Below, in pieces: positions 25,702 through 35,936 of a stretch of 64,000 nucleotides of DNA. The notes beneath the pieces were generated by a model, which saw nothing but the letters and a program-made list of their open reading frames with translations, ran no database searches and had not been told where the DNA came from. The first letter of the stretch is position 1, and each line of letters begins with the position of its first letter. The position numbers and the translations under genes were made by a program. Source of the DNA: Sulfitobacter sp. BSw21498 (lineage in GTDB: Bacteria > Pseudomonadota > Alphaproteobacteria > Rhodobacterales > Rhodobacteraceae); assembly GCF_006064855.1 (NCBI RefSeq), contig NZ_CP040753.1:1612001-1676000 (forward strand), given 5' to 3'.

Positions 25702-26817
25702 TTAGAATTCAACGACCGCACGAATGGATTCACCTTTGTGCATCAGCTCGAACCCTTCGTTGATCTGGTCCAGCGTCAGTTTGTGGGTGATCATCGGGTC
25801 GATCTCGATTTTGCCGCTCATGTACCAGTCGACGATCTTGGGCACGTCGGTGCGGCCCTTGGCCCCGCCGAATGCAGTCCCTTTCCAGACGCGACCCGTC
25901 ACCAGCTGGAACGGACGGGTAGAGATTTCGGCCCCTGCCGGTGCGACACCGATGATGATGCTTTCGCCCCAGCCCTTATGTGCGGCTTCAAGCGCCTGAC
26001 GCATGACTTTGGTGTTGCCCGTCGCATCAAAAGTATAGTCCGCGCCGCCCTTGGTCAATTCAACCAGATGCGCCACCAAATCACCCTCGACTTTGCTGGG
26101 GTTCACAAAGTCTGTCATGCCGAAGTAGCGGCCCGTCTCTTCTTTGTCGTCGTTGAGATCGACGCCGACGATCTGGTCGGCTCCGGCCAGGCGCAGGCCT
26201 TGGATGACGTTCAGTCCGATGCCGCCCAAACCAAAGACCACGCAGCGCGCGCCGATTTCGACCTTGGCGGTGTTGATCACCGCGCCGATGCCCGTGGTCA
26301 CACCACAGCCGATATAGCAGATTTTATCGAACGGCGCGTCCTTGCGGACTTTGGCAAGCGCGATCTCGGGGATCACCGTGTGGTTGGCAAAGGTGGAACA
26401 CCCCATATAGTGGTGGATCGGCGTGCCATCCATCATCGAAAAGCGCGTTGTGCCGTCGGGCAGCAGGCCCTGACCTTGGGTCACGCGGATCGCCTGACAC
26501 AAGTTGGTTTTGCCCGACAAGCAGTATTCACATTCGCGGCATTCGGGCGTGTAAAGTGGGATAACATGGTCGCCGACCTCGAGCGTGGTGACGCCTTCGC
26601 CGATTTCCAGCACAACACCCGCGCCCTCGTGGCCCAGAATGGCGGGAAAGATACCTTCGGGGTCGTCGCCCGAACGGGTGAATTCATCTGTGTGGCACAG
26701 GCCCGTGGCCTTGATTTCGATCAGGACTTCACCCCGCTTGGGGCCTTCCAGATTTACGTCCATCACTTCAAGCGGTTGACCTGCGGCAACGGCGACGGCG
26801 GCGCGTGTTTTCATCAT
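25702..26817 (-). CDS. frmA: S-(hydroxymethyl)glutathione dehydrogenase / class III alcohol dehydrogenase
   Basis: Zinc-dependent NAD enzyme that oxidises S-hydroxymethylglutathione, the formaldehyde-glutathione adduct, to S-formylglutathione; 371 residues. Catalytic zinc ligands lie in GLCHTDE (about 36-42) and GHEGAG (about 63-68). The four structural-zinc cysteines are in CRECEYCLSGKTNLC (about 95-109). The NAD motif FGLGGIGLNVIQG is at about 195. KGTAFGGAKGRTDVP is typical of class III. AAGGA precedes the paired ATGATG start. No formylglutathione hydrolase gene is adjacent in this window. Some class III enzymes also reduce S-nitrosoglutathione. Confidence 0.93.
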   Translation of the reverse strand: MMKTRAAVAVAAGQPLEVMDVNLEGPKRGEVLIEIKATGLCHTDEFTRSGDDPEGIFPAILGHEGAGVVLEIGEGVTTLEVGDHVIPLYTPECRECEYCLSGKTNLCQAIRVTQGQGLLPDGTTRFSMMDGTPIHHYMGCSTFANHTVIPEIALAKVRKDAPFDKICYIGCGVTTGIGAVINTAKVEIGARCVVFGLGGIGLNVIQGLRLAGADQIVGVDLNDDKEETGRYFGMTDFVNPSKVEGDLVAHLVELTKGGADYTFDATGNTKVMRQALEAAHKGWGESIIIGVAPAGAEISTRPFQLVTGRVWKGTAFGGAKGRTDVPKIVDWYMSGKIEIDPMITHKLTLDQINEGFELMHKGESIRAVVEF

Positions 26818-26911
26818 AAGAAGCGTCCTTTTGCTGTTTGGGACAAAAGGGAGAAAACGAGCCGATTTGTCAAGGTCAAGGGGGCACGGCTACGCGGCAA
26901 GGTCTGCCACT

Positions 26912-26972
26912 CGGGGCGCTGCCCCCGGAGCCGCTTTGCGGCCCCTCCCCCGGGATTTTAGACCCTTTGGAA
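26912..26972. repeat. GC-rich palindromic intergenic element (REP-like)
   Basis: In the 242-bp gap upstream of pcaC, a run of nested palindromes is visible: GGGGC-GCT-GCCCC, then GCCGC-TTT-GCGGC, then CCCCCGGG followed by ATTTTAGACCC. Elements of this look recur between genes in Rhodobacteraceae genomes. The family assignment is from memory of such sequences, not from a search. It could also end transcription. Confidence 0.5.
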
Positions 26973-27059
26973 GCACGGATATGCGTTTGCGCGCCGCGTG
27001 TTTTTCCTGTCCAATCGGTTCTGCGACAATGATGACGTTCCGTGACCGAGGAGAAGACC

Positions 27060-27440
27060 ATGGTAGACCGAAGCGAGATCGGAATGAAAACCCGCCGCGC
27101 CGTTTTGGGCGACGCCCATGTCGACCGCGCCGAGGCGGCAAAGACCGATCTGGATGCACCGTTTCAAAGCCTGATCACCGAAGCAGCCTGGGGCACGGTC
27201 TGGGCGAGTGACAAGATCAGCCATCGCGAACGATCAATGCTGACGCTGGCGTTGCTGGCGGCGACCGGCAATTTTGACGAGATCCCGATGCACATCCGTG
27301 CCACCGCCAATACCGGTGCCAGCAAATCCGACGTGATAGAGGCGTTCCAGCATGTTGCCATCTATGCGGGGGTGCCAAAGGCGAACCATGCGCTTAAGCT
27401 CGCGAAACAAACCTATCAGGAAATGGAAGCCGGCGAATGA
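27060..27440 (+). CDS. pcaC: 4-carboxymuconolactone decarboxylase
   Basis: Beta-ketoadipate pathway enzyme converting gamma-carboxymuconolactone to beta-ketoadipate enol-lactone; 126 residues, the normal size of a stand-alone PcaC. Family features include [28 protein letters not shown] with the active-site His-Arg, and [14 protein letters not shown]. The start MVDRSEIG has GAGGAGA 6 nt upstream; an ATG 6 codons earlier lacks a ribosome-binding site. It overlaps pcaH by 4 bp. No pcaQ regulator, pcaB or pcaD is present next to it. Confidence 0.93.
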   Translation: MVDRSEIGMKTRRAVLGDAHVDRAEAAKTDLDAPFQSLITEAAWGTVWASDKISHRERSMLTLALLAATGNFDEIPMHIRATANTGASKSDVIEAFQHVAIYAGVPKANHALKLAKQTYQEMEAGE

Positions 27441-28168
27441 CCGATCAGAACGGAGCGTTCTTTCACCGAGACCGCAACTGGCATCCGCCCGCGCTGGCAC
27501 CGGCCTATAAGACGTCGGTTGTGCGGTCGCCACAAAAGGCGCTGATTTCCATGAACACAACGTTGAGCGAGCAGACCGGACCGGTCTTTGGCCACAACAT
27601 GCTGGGCGCACTGGATAACGATCTGATCCTTAACTACGCCGCCGAAGGCGAGATGGCGATTGGTCAGCGGATCATCGTGCATGGTCGTGTGCTGGACCAG
27701 AACGGGCGCGGCGTGCCGGGTGCCTTGTTGGAGTTCTGGCAGGCCAATGCGGGCGGGCGCTATCGCCATAAGAAAGAGGGCTATCTGGCCCCGCTCGACC
27801 CCAATTTTGGCGGTTGCGGGCGCACGGTGACGGACGAGAACGGCGGCTATAGCCTGCGCACGGTCAAACCCGGTGCCTATCCTTGGCCAAATGGGGGGAA
27901 CGACTGGCGCCCGGCGCATATCCATTTTTCCGTGTTTGGACAGGGGTTTGCGCAACGGCTGATCACCCAGATGTATTTTGACGGCGACCCGCTGATCTGG
28001 AAATGCCCCATTGTCCAAAGCATCCCGTCACGCGCCGCCGTTGAACAGCTGATCGCACCGCTGGACATGGACAATACCGTGCCAATGGATGCCCGCGCCT
28101 ATAAGTTCGATATTGTGCTACGGGGCCGCCGGTCGACCCTGTTTGAAAACCGGATGGAGGGGACCTGA
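27437..28168 (+). CDS. pcaH: Protocatechuate 3,4-dioxygenase beta subunit
   Basis: Iron(III)-containing subunit of the intradiol dioxygenase that cleaves protocatechuate to beta-carboxy-cis,cis-muconate; 243 residues. The iron ligands are recognisable: Tyr in [10 protein letters not shown], Tyr in PGAYPW, and two His in RPAHIHFS. The N-terminal extension [23 protein letters not shown] is typical of PcaH and absent from PcaG. It is coupled to pcaC (ATGA) upstream and pcaG (TGATG) downstream. Confidence 0.95.
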   Translation: MTDQNGAFFHRDRNWHPPALAPAYKTSVVRSPQKALISMNTTLSEQTGPVFGHNMLGALDNDLILNYAAEGEMAIGQRIIVHGRVLDQNGRGVPGALLEFWQANAGGRYRHKKEGYLAPLDPNFGGCGRTVTDENGGYSLRTVKPGAYPWPNGGNDWRPAHIHFSVFGQGFAQRLITQMYFDGDPLIWKCPIVQSIPSRAAVEQLIAPLDMDNTVPMDARAYKFDIVLRGRRSTLFENRMEGT

Positions 28169-28773
28169 TGCAAGAGCTGACCCAGTTGAAAGAAAGCCCG
28201 TCCCAGACAGCAGGGCCCTATGTCCATATCGGCTGCGTGCCTAATTTTTGCGATATCACCGGTGTTTACCCTGAGGATCTGGGCGCGCAGATGGTCAATG
28301 CCGATACCAAGGGCGAACGGATCACCCTCAGGGGCACGGTCTTTGACGGCACCGGCACCGCGATCAAGGATGCCATGATCGAGATATGGCAGGCCGATGC
28401 CGCGGGACTTTACCCCGGCAACGATCCACGCGGCGCGGCGGACCCGAACTTCACCGGCTGGGGACGCAAGGCGGGGGATTATGACACCGGCGAGTGGGTG
28501 TTCCACACCATCCGACCCGGTGCCGTGCCCTTTCCTGACGGGCGGATGATGGCCCCGCATATCAGCTTGTGGATTGTCGCGCGGGGTATCAATATCGGCT
28601 TGAATACACGCATGTATTTCCCCGATACCGACAACAGCGCAGACCCGTTGCTGACCCGCATCGAACATCAAAACCGCGTACCGACCCTGATCGCGGAGAA
28701 AGAGGCCGATGGCGTCTATCGGTTTGATATTTATCTTCAGGGCGAGAAAGAGACAGTGTTCCTAGATGTCTGA
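28168..28773 (+). CDS. pcaG: Protocatechuate 3,4-dioxygenase alpha subunit
   Basis: Structural partner of PcaH, 201 residues, same fold but without the full iron-ligand set. The N-terminal SPSQTAGPYVHIGC and the internal IEIWQADAAGLYPGND and APHISLWIVARGINIGLNTRM regions mark the alpha subunit. The start overlaps the pcaH stop by one base (TGATG), so both subunits should be made in equal amounts. The last 8 bp overlap the next gene. Confidence 0.94.
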   Translation: MQELTQLKESPSQTAGPYVHIGCVPNFCDITGVYPEDLGAQMVNADTKGERITLRGTVFDGTGTAIKDAMIEIWQADAAGLYPGNDPRGAADPNFTGWGRKAGDYDTGEWVFHTIRPGAVPFPDGRMMAPHISLWIVARGINIGLNTRMYFPDTDNSADPLLTRIEHQNRVPTLIAEKEADGVYRFDIYLQGEKETVFLDV

Positions 28774-29602
28774 TCCATGCATTCTTTGCGTTGCCATCAC
28801 CGGCAGCGTGCCCACCAAAGCCGCCAACCCCAATGTGCCTGTCACGATCAACGAACAGATCGAAAGCACCCATGCGGCATTCGAGGCCGGGGCGAGCATC
28901 TGCCACGCTCATGTGCGCAACGACGACGAGACCCCCTCGTCGGACCCTGAAAAATTCGCGCGGCTGAAAGAGGGCATCGAGAAACACTGCCCCGGCATGA
29001 TCATCCAGTTCTCGACGGGCGGGCGGTCCGGTGCGGGCGAGGCGCGTGGCGGCATGCTGTCCTTGCGGCCCGACATGGCGTCTTTGTCGGTGGGGTCGAA
29101 CAACTTTCCCACCCGCGTTTACGAGAACCCGCCGGATCTGGTGGAATGGCTGGCGTCGGAAATGCGCACCTACGAAGTCGTTCCCGAGATCGAGGCCTTT
29201 GACCTTAGCCATATCTTGCAAGCCATCCAGCACCACAAGAACGGCAAACTGTTCGGGCGGCTGTATGTGCAATTCGTCATGGGCGTCAAAAACGCCATGC
29301 CCGCCGACAAAGAAGTCTTTGATTTCTATGTGGCACAGATGAAGGCGCGGGCCCCCGAGGCCGCTTGGTGTGCCGCAGGAATCGGGCCTAACCAGATTGT
29401 CGTGAACGAATGGGCCATTGCCGCCGGCGGCCACACGCGTGCCGGCCTAGAAGACAACGTACGTCTGGACAAAGACACGCTGGCCCCGTCGAACGCGGCC
29501 TTGATCAAGCGTGCCGCAGATCTGTGCGAGAAATACGAACGACCCGTTGCGACATGGCAGCAAGCGCGCGACATTCTCGGGCTGCGCAGCGTCGCGGATT
29601 AA
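28766..29602 (+). CDS. Beta-keto acid cleavage enzyme (BKACE, DUF849)
   Basis: Zinc-dependent C-C lyase family in which a beta-keto acid reacts with acetyl-CoA to give acetoacetate and a new acyl-CoA; 278 residues. The metal-binding HxH is in SICHAHVRND (about 46-53). The C-terminal NEWAIAAGGHTRAGLEDN (about 213-230) is a family hallmark. Its 8-bp overlap with pcaG makes it part of the protocatechuate operon. The natural inference is that its substrate is beta-ketoadipate, producing succinyl-CoA and acetoacetate and so replacing PcaIJ and PcaF. The substrate is inferred from context; the family includes 3-keto-5-aminohexanoate, carnitine and other specificities. Confidence 0.87.
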   Translation: MSDPCILCVAITGSVPTKAANPNVPVTINEQIESTHAAFEAGASICHAHVRNDDETPSSDPEKFARLKEGIEKHCPGMIIQFSTGGRSGAGEARGGMLSLRPDMASLSVGSNNFPTRVYENPPDLVEWLASEMRTYEVVPEIEAFDLSHILQAIQHHKNGKLFGRLYVQFVMGVKNAMPADKEVFDFYVAQMKARAPEAAWCAAGIGPNQIVVNEWAIAAGGHTRAGLEDNVRLDKDTLAPSNAALIKRAADLCEKYERPVATWQQARDILGLRSVAD

Positions 29603-29614
29603 CCGCTTTTTACT

Positions 29615-29645
29615 GCCCCCGCTTGTGGCACCATAAAGCGGGGGC
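29615..29645 (+). terminator. Hairpin after the pca operon
   Basis: A perfect 10-bp stem (GCCCCCGCTT / AAGCGGGGGC) with an 11-nt loop starts 13 bp after the BKACE stop codon. There is no U-tract downstream on the plus strand, so it may terminate weakly or protect the transcript end. Confidence 0.5.
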
Positions 29646-29732
29646 GGCACCGGCCCTGGCGCAGATTGCATTTGGCCTGAACCGCATTAAACCCATATGG
29701 CAAACGCCCGCCCCTTAACCCAAGGACCCCAC

Positions 29733-30749
29733 GTGACACGTATCCTTGCTGTAACCTGTATGCGCAACGAAGGGCCCTACTGCCTTGAATGGATCGCGCA
29801 TCACCGCGCCGCGGGGGTGACCGATTTTCTAATTTTCACGCATGATTGCACTGATGGCACGCCAGAACTGCTGGATCTGCTTGGCGACGTGACCCATGTA
29901 CCTTTTCTGCCCGAGGGCGATAAATCGGTTCAGTGGCAAGCGATGCGGCTGGCGGATCAGCATGATCTGATGAAGCAGGCCGATTGGGCGCTGTTCTTTG
30001 ATTGTGACGAATTCTTGTGCCTTCAGGCTCCGATGCGCAGCCTCACTGATCTGATTGCCGCGGTTCCCGCTGACACCGATGCGATCGCCCTGCCGTGGCG
30101 ATTTTTCGGTGCGGATGGCCAAGAGGCTCTGCAGGACGCGTTGACCCCGCTCCGGTTTAGCCGTGCCGCACCCGAGCCCTTTCACCTACCCGCTGGCAGC
30201 TTTTTCAAAACCCTGCACCGCCCCGCGGCCTTTCAGAAGCTCGGTGTGCACCGACCCAAGAAAAAGGGCAGCACCAGCCCGCAGTGGAATCTTGGCGGTG
30301 TGCAGGCAGCCCCGGACGGGTTCGCCGAAAATGACAACCGGATCAATATATTCGGCGCCCTACAGACTCATGCGCGGGCGCGGTTGAACCACTATTCCTT
30401 GCGGTCAGCGGCAGAGTTCATGGTCAAACGCGGACGCGGCCTGCCCAACCGGACGACCAAGCCACTGGACCTGCATTACTGGGCGGAACGGAATTTCAAC
30501 ACGGTCAAAGACACGATGATCGACCCGATGATGGCCGCGACTACGGCAGAGATGACCCGCCTGCGGGCCCTGACGGGCGTCGCTGCCGCGCATGAGGCTG
30601 CGATCCAGTGGCACCAAGACGCCTTTGCTGCGCTGATGGCGGACCCCGCCGAGGTTCAGTTTTACTGGCATCTGCTGTTGCTGGGTACCAGCATGCCCCC
30701 GACCGCCGAGCAAACACAGGCCCATTTGTTGCGCCACGTCGGCACCTGA
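29733..30749 (+). CDS. Glycosyltransferase family 2-like protein
   Basis: Putative glycosyltransferase of 338 residues, no signal peptide. The N-terminus TRILAVTCMRNEGPYCLEW matches the nucleotide-sugar-binding start of GT2/GT92-like enzymes. WALFFDCDEFLCL (about 85-97) contains the DxD-type metal-binding motif. Proteins of this type are common in Rhodobacteraceae; acceptor and donor are unknown. I prefer the GTG at 29733, which has AAGGA 7 nt upstream. An ATG at 29697 would add 12 residues but lacks a ribosome-binding site. It stands alone between the pca operon and katG. Confidence 0.75.
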   Translation: MTRILAVTCMRNEGPYCLEWIAHHRAAGVTDFLIFTHDCTDGTPELLDLLGDVTHVPFLPEGDKSVQWQAMRLADQHDLMKQADWALFFDCDEFLCLQAPMRSLTDLIAAVPADTDAIALPWRFFGADGQEALQDALTPLRFSRAAPEPFHLPAGSFFKTLHRPAAFQKLGVHRPKKKGSTSPQWNLGGVQAAPDGFAENDNRINIFGALQTHARARLNHYSLRSAAEFMVKRGRGLPNRTTKPLDLHYWAERNFNTVKDTMIDPMMAATTAEMTRLRALTGVAAAHEAAIQWHQDAFAALMADPAEVQFYWHLLLLGTSMPPTAEQTQAHLLRHVGT

Positions 30750-30791
30750 CGGGCCTCTACCCGCGCCCCGTCCCACAAAGGACACTGGCAT

Positions 30792-30825
30792 AAAAAAAGG
30801 CGCGACCGGAGACCGGCCGCGCCTT
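30792..30825 (-). terminator. Rho-independent terminator of katG
   Basis: A long interrupted stem (AAGGCGCG/CGCGCCTT plus CCGG/CCGG around an AGA loop) is followed on the minus strand by seven U residues. It lies 20 bp after the katG stop codon. Confidence 0.88.
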
Positions 30826-30844
30826 GGAGTGTCGTTACGCGTGT

Positions 30845-33124
<2,280 letters not shown>

Positions 33125-33210
33125 TCAGGGGTAAGGGTCCAATCGGCCCGCCCCCTTCTTTCTGGAACCGTTCTAACAGGAGTTATTGATTAGTTTAAGT
33201 TGGCATTTCC

Positions 33211-33223
33211 TATCAGTTTGATA
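33211..33223. promoter_or_regulatory. Putative OxyR operator (T-N11-A) between katG and oxyR
   Basis: TATCAGTTTGATA is a perfect dyad (TATCA-GTT-TGATA) and fits the LysR-family T-N11-A box. The adjacent ATAACTATAAGCTAT (33221-33235) resembles half of an extended OxyR site. The region is AT-rich and abuts the oxyR start codon, so binding would autoregulate oxyR and activate katG. The position and dyad are direct observations; OxyR binding is inference. Confidence 0.6.
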
Positions 33224-33233
33224 ACTATAAGCT

Positions 33234-34115
33234 ATGACCAACATCACCCTAAAGCAGCTTCGCTATTTCGAGGCCGTCGCCCATCACCGTCATTTCGGCC
33301 ACGCCGCTGAGTCTTGCGCGATTTCGCAGCCTGCCTTGTCGGTACAAATCAAGGAGCTAGAGCAGAACCTGCAGACGCCCCTGTTTGATCGCGGCGGACG
33401 CACTATCACGCTGACCAGCTTTGGCGTCGATTTCGCGCCGCGCGTACGGGCGATTTTACAAGGCGTGGACGAGCTGCAGGATATGGCACGGGCGTCCAAG
33501 GACGGGCTGATGGGCCGGCTGAGAATCGGAATCATCCCCACCATCGGCCCTTATCTGCTGCCCTCGATCATCACCAAGCTGACGCAGATGAACCCCGCGC
33601 TGGATATCCACGTCCGCGAAACAATGACGCCACGTCTGATCTCTGAATTGACAGAGGGGCGCATCGACACTGCCATTGTTGCCCTGCCCGTATCAGAGCC
33701 GTCACTGACCGAAGTTGCCCTGTTCGACGAGAAATTCATGCTGGTCCGCCCCAAGGCAGACCGTGACAAGCCGATCCCCAGCAGTGCGCGCTTGAACGAG
33801 ATGAAGCTGCTTTTGCTTGAGGAAGGGCACTGTTTCCGCGATCAGGCCCTGTCGTTTTGCGATATGCAGTCGGAAACCGCGCGCGAGGGGCTGGATGCGA
33901 GTTCACTGTCCACACTAGTGCAGATGGTCGGTGCGGGTATCGGCGTCACGCTGATCCCCGAAATGGCGGTCGCGGTTGAAACGCGGTCGGCACAGGTGGC
34001 GGTCAACGCCTTTCCCGCGCCCGAACCGACGCGCCGCGTGGGGATGATCTGGCGCAAAACCAGCCCGCTGGCGAGCAAACTGTCCGAAATCGCCGATCTG
34101 ATCCGCCCGACCTGA
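33234..34115 (+). CDS. oxyR: Hydrogen-peroxide-sensing LysR regulator OxyR
   Basis: LysR-type activator of 293 residues. The N-terminal winged helix-turn-helix (about 1-65) contains LKQLRYFEAVAHHRHFGHAAE. The redox-active pair is clearly conserved in LEEGHCFRDQALSFCDMQ, with two Cys separated by 8 residues as in E. coli OxyR (Cys199/Cys208), so peroxide should form an intramolecular disulfide. Divergent to katG, its classic target. The ATG directly follows the AT-rich operator region. Confidence 0.93.
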   Translation: MTNITLKQLRYFEAVAHHRHFGHAAESCAISQPALSVQIKELEQNLQTPLFDRGGRTITLTSFGVDFAPRVRAILQGVDELQDMARASKDGLMGRLRIGIIPTIGPYLLPSIITKLTQMNPALDIHVRETMTPRLISELTEGRIDTAIVALPVSEPSLTEVALFDEKFMLVRPKADRDKPIPSSARLNEMKLLLLEEGHCFRDQALSFCDMQSETAREGLDASSLSTLVQMVGAGIGVTLIPEMAVAVETRSAQVAVNAFPAPEPTRRVGMIWRKTSPLASKLSEIADLIRPT

Positions 34116-34143
34116 CCGAACGGATCAATGTTTTATCGCGGTG

Positions 34144-35304
34144 TTAGCCCAACCGTGCCAGCAGCGCGCGAGAGGGGTCACCGCTTGCGGGCAAACCTTG
34201 GCTTTGCTGGTACGCGGTGATCGCCTTGCGGCTGTTCGGGCCAATCACGCCGTCGGTGCCGTCGGTATCAAACCCGCGTGCCGTCAGCCGTTCCTGCAAC
34301 GCCTTGCGGTCTTCGATCGTCAGCCCGTATTTGTCCGGTCCAAAGCTTGCCTGAATTGGCCCGCCCCCCGCGATACGGTCCGACAGATGCCCGACGCCAA
34401 TCGCGTAATTGTCCGAGTTATTGTAGCGCTTGATCGCTTTGAAGTTGTTAAAGATCGCAAAGCGTGGCCCGCCTGCATCCGGCTGCAAGATTTGTATCGG
34501 CGTGGCAGAGCTTGCCGCCGCTGTGCCCATCTCTGCGCCCCATTTCTGGTCGGATTTCCAGCCTGACTTCGCCAGATAGGCCGCGGTCGAGGCCAGCGAA
34601 TCCGACGGGTCATCCGACCAGATGTCGCGCTTACCATCACCGGTGAAATCCACCGCGAAGGACTGGTAGGAGGTGGGGATGAACTGCGTGTGCCCCATCG
34701 CGCCGGCCCAGCTTCCGGTCAGACCGGCTGCCGACACATCGCCGCGTTCAAGGATGCGCAGTGCCGCGATCAGCTGCTTTTCAAAGAACGCCCCGCGACG
34801 TCCGTCATAGGCCAGCGTCGATGTGGCCGACACGACGGGGACATTCCCGCGTCGCTCACCGTAAAAGCTTTCAAGCCCCCAAACGGCGGTGACCACTTCG
34901 GCGGGTACGCCATAGCGTGCTTCGATCTGGCGCAGCACGCCTTGGTGACGCGCAAACGCGGCGCGTCCCTTAGTGACCCGTTCATCCGATGCGGCAATGG
35001 CGAGGTAATCTTCAAGCGAGCGACTGAACTCGGTCTGGTTGCGGTCGCGCTTGACGACGCCCGGCAGATAGCCCGTACCGGCAAAGCCACGGCGCAGCGT
35101 GCTGTCGGAAACCCCTTGCGCAGCGGCACGTGACTTGAACGCCGACACCCACGCATCATAGCCTGCATTCGGCTGCGGCTGTAGGTCTGCTGCCAGCCCC
35201 GCATCGCCACGCGGTGCAAAGCTGCCCGCCCTGTTCCCCGTGGTACATGCCGCAAGGCCCAACGCGGCCACTCCGACTGCAAAACTTCTTCTTGAAATAC
35301 TCAT
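34144..35304 (-). CDS. Lytic murein transglycosylase (MltB family) with peptidoglycan-binding domain
   Basis: Peptidoglycan-cleaving lipoprotein of 386 residues. The N-terminus MSISRRSFAVGVAALGLAACTTG has an LAAC lipobox and a twin-arginine-like pair. The MltB/GH103 catalytic domain (about 45-310) carries the catalytic Glu in AVWGLESFYGERRG, and GAMGHTQFIPTSY is a family signature. A C-terminal PG_binding_1 domain (about 325-384; ALQERLTARGFDTDGTDG) follows. In-frame ATGs 7 and 21 codons upstream are possible starts; the chosen one puts the signal peptide at the N-terminus. Role: cell-wall turnover. Confidence 0.87.
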   Translation of the reverse strand: MSISRRSFAVGVAALGLAACTTGNRAGSFAPRGDAGLAADLQPQPNAGYDAWVSAFKSRAAAQGVSDSTLRRGFAGTGYLPGVVKRDRNQTEFSRSLEDYLAIAASDERVTKGRAAFARHQGVLRQIEARYGVPAEVVTAVWGLESFYGERRGNVPVVSATSTLAYDGRRGAFFEKQLIAALRILERGDVSAAGLTGSWAGAMGHTQFIPTSYQSFAVDFTGDGKRDIWSDDPSDSLASTAAYLAKSGWKSDQKWGAEMGTAAASSATPIQILQPDAGGPRFAIFNNFKAIKRYNNSDNYAIGVGHLSDRIAGGGPIQASFGPDKYGLTIEDRKALQERLTARGFDTDGTDGVIGPNSRKAITAYQQSQGLPASGDPSRALLARLG

Positions 35305-35397
35305 ACTGCCCGCGCCCTTATTCATTATGACTTCGGCATAGAATAGCCGAAGAGCGGGGGCGGGCAAAGCGGATGATACGCCTTGGCAAAGCTTTGC

Positions 35398-35871
35398 CTA
35401 TTTGGTCGGCACGTAGAGCGGCACAGTCGACATCGACATTTTGGCGGACCCGTTCTGCACATCGCGCGCGTGGCTAATATAGACCAACGTGTTGTTCTCT
35501 TCGTCGAAAATTCGTTTGACCTTCAGCGTCTTGAAGATGACGGACCGGCGTTCGCTGAACACGGTCTCCCCTTCGTCATCGCGCGAGATATCGCCGATTT
35601 CGATCGGGCCTGTCTGACGGCAGGAAATGGAGGAGTTCGACGGGTCTTCGAACCAGTTGCCTTTTTGCAGACGGTCGATCAGGCCACGTTCAAAATAGGC
35701 CAGATGGCAGGTAACGCCTTTGACATCCGGGTCGGAGACAGCCTCAACCACGATGTCATTGCCCAGCCAGTCCACGTCCACATTGCCCACAACATCGGCA
35801 GTTGCGGTCATTGGAAGGACAAAGCCAAGGGCGGCGATGGGGACGAAGGCGGCGCGTTTGAATATGTTCAT
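35398..35871 (-). CDS. creA: CreA family protein
   Basis: Exported protein of 157 residues of the CreA family (DUF of unknown biochemical function, conserved in proteobacteria). A Sec signal (AAFVPIAALGFVLPMTATA) ends near residue 25. Family-typical regions include NDIVVEAVSDPDVKGVTCHL, DPSNSSISCRQTGPI and NTLVYISHARDVQNGS. Two cysteines could form a disulfide in the periplasm. Transcribed alone. Confidence 0.88.
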   Translation of the reverse strand: MNIFKRAAFVPIAALGFVLPMTATADVVGNVDVDWLGNDIVVEAVSDPDVKGVTCHLAYFERGLIDRLQKGNWFEDPSNSSISCRQTGPIEIGDISRDDEGETVFSERRSVIFKTLKVKRIFDEENNTLVYISHARDVQNGSAKMSMSTVPLYVPTK

Positions 35872-35936
35872 GCATCCATACGCGTCACAGCCGATTTAGT
35901 TCCCACACGCGCCCAAGAACCCCCTACCCCCGCCGT

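Noticed and set aside
25738..26961. Plus-strand frame of 407 codons across frmA
   Set aside because: Antisense shadow of a clear class III alcohol dehydrogenase; no ribosome-binding site and no recognisable domain.
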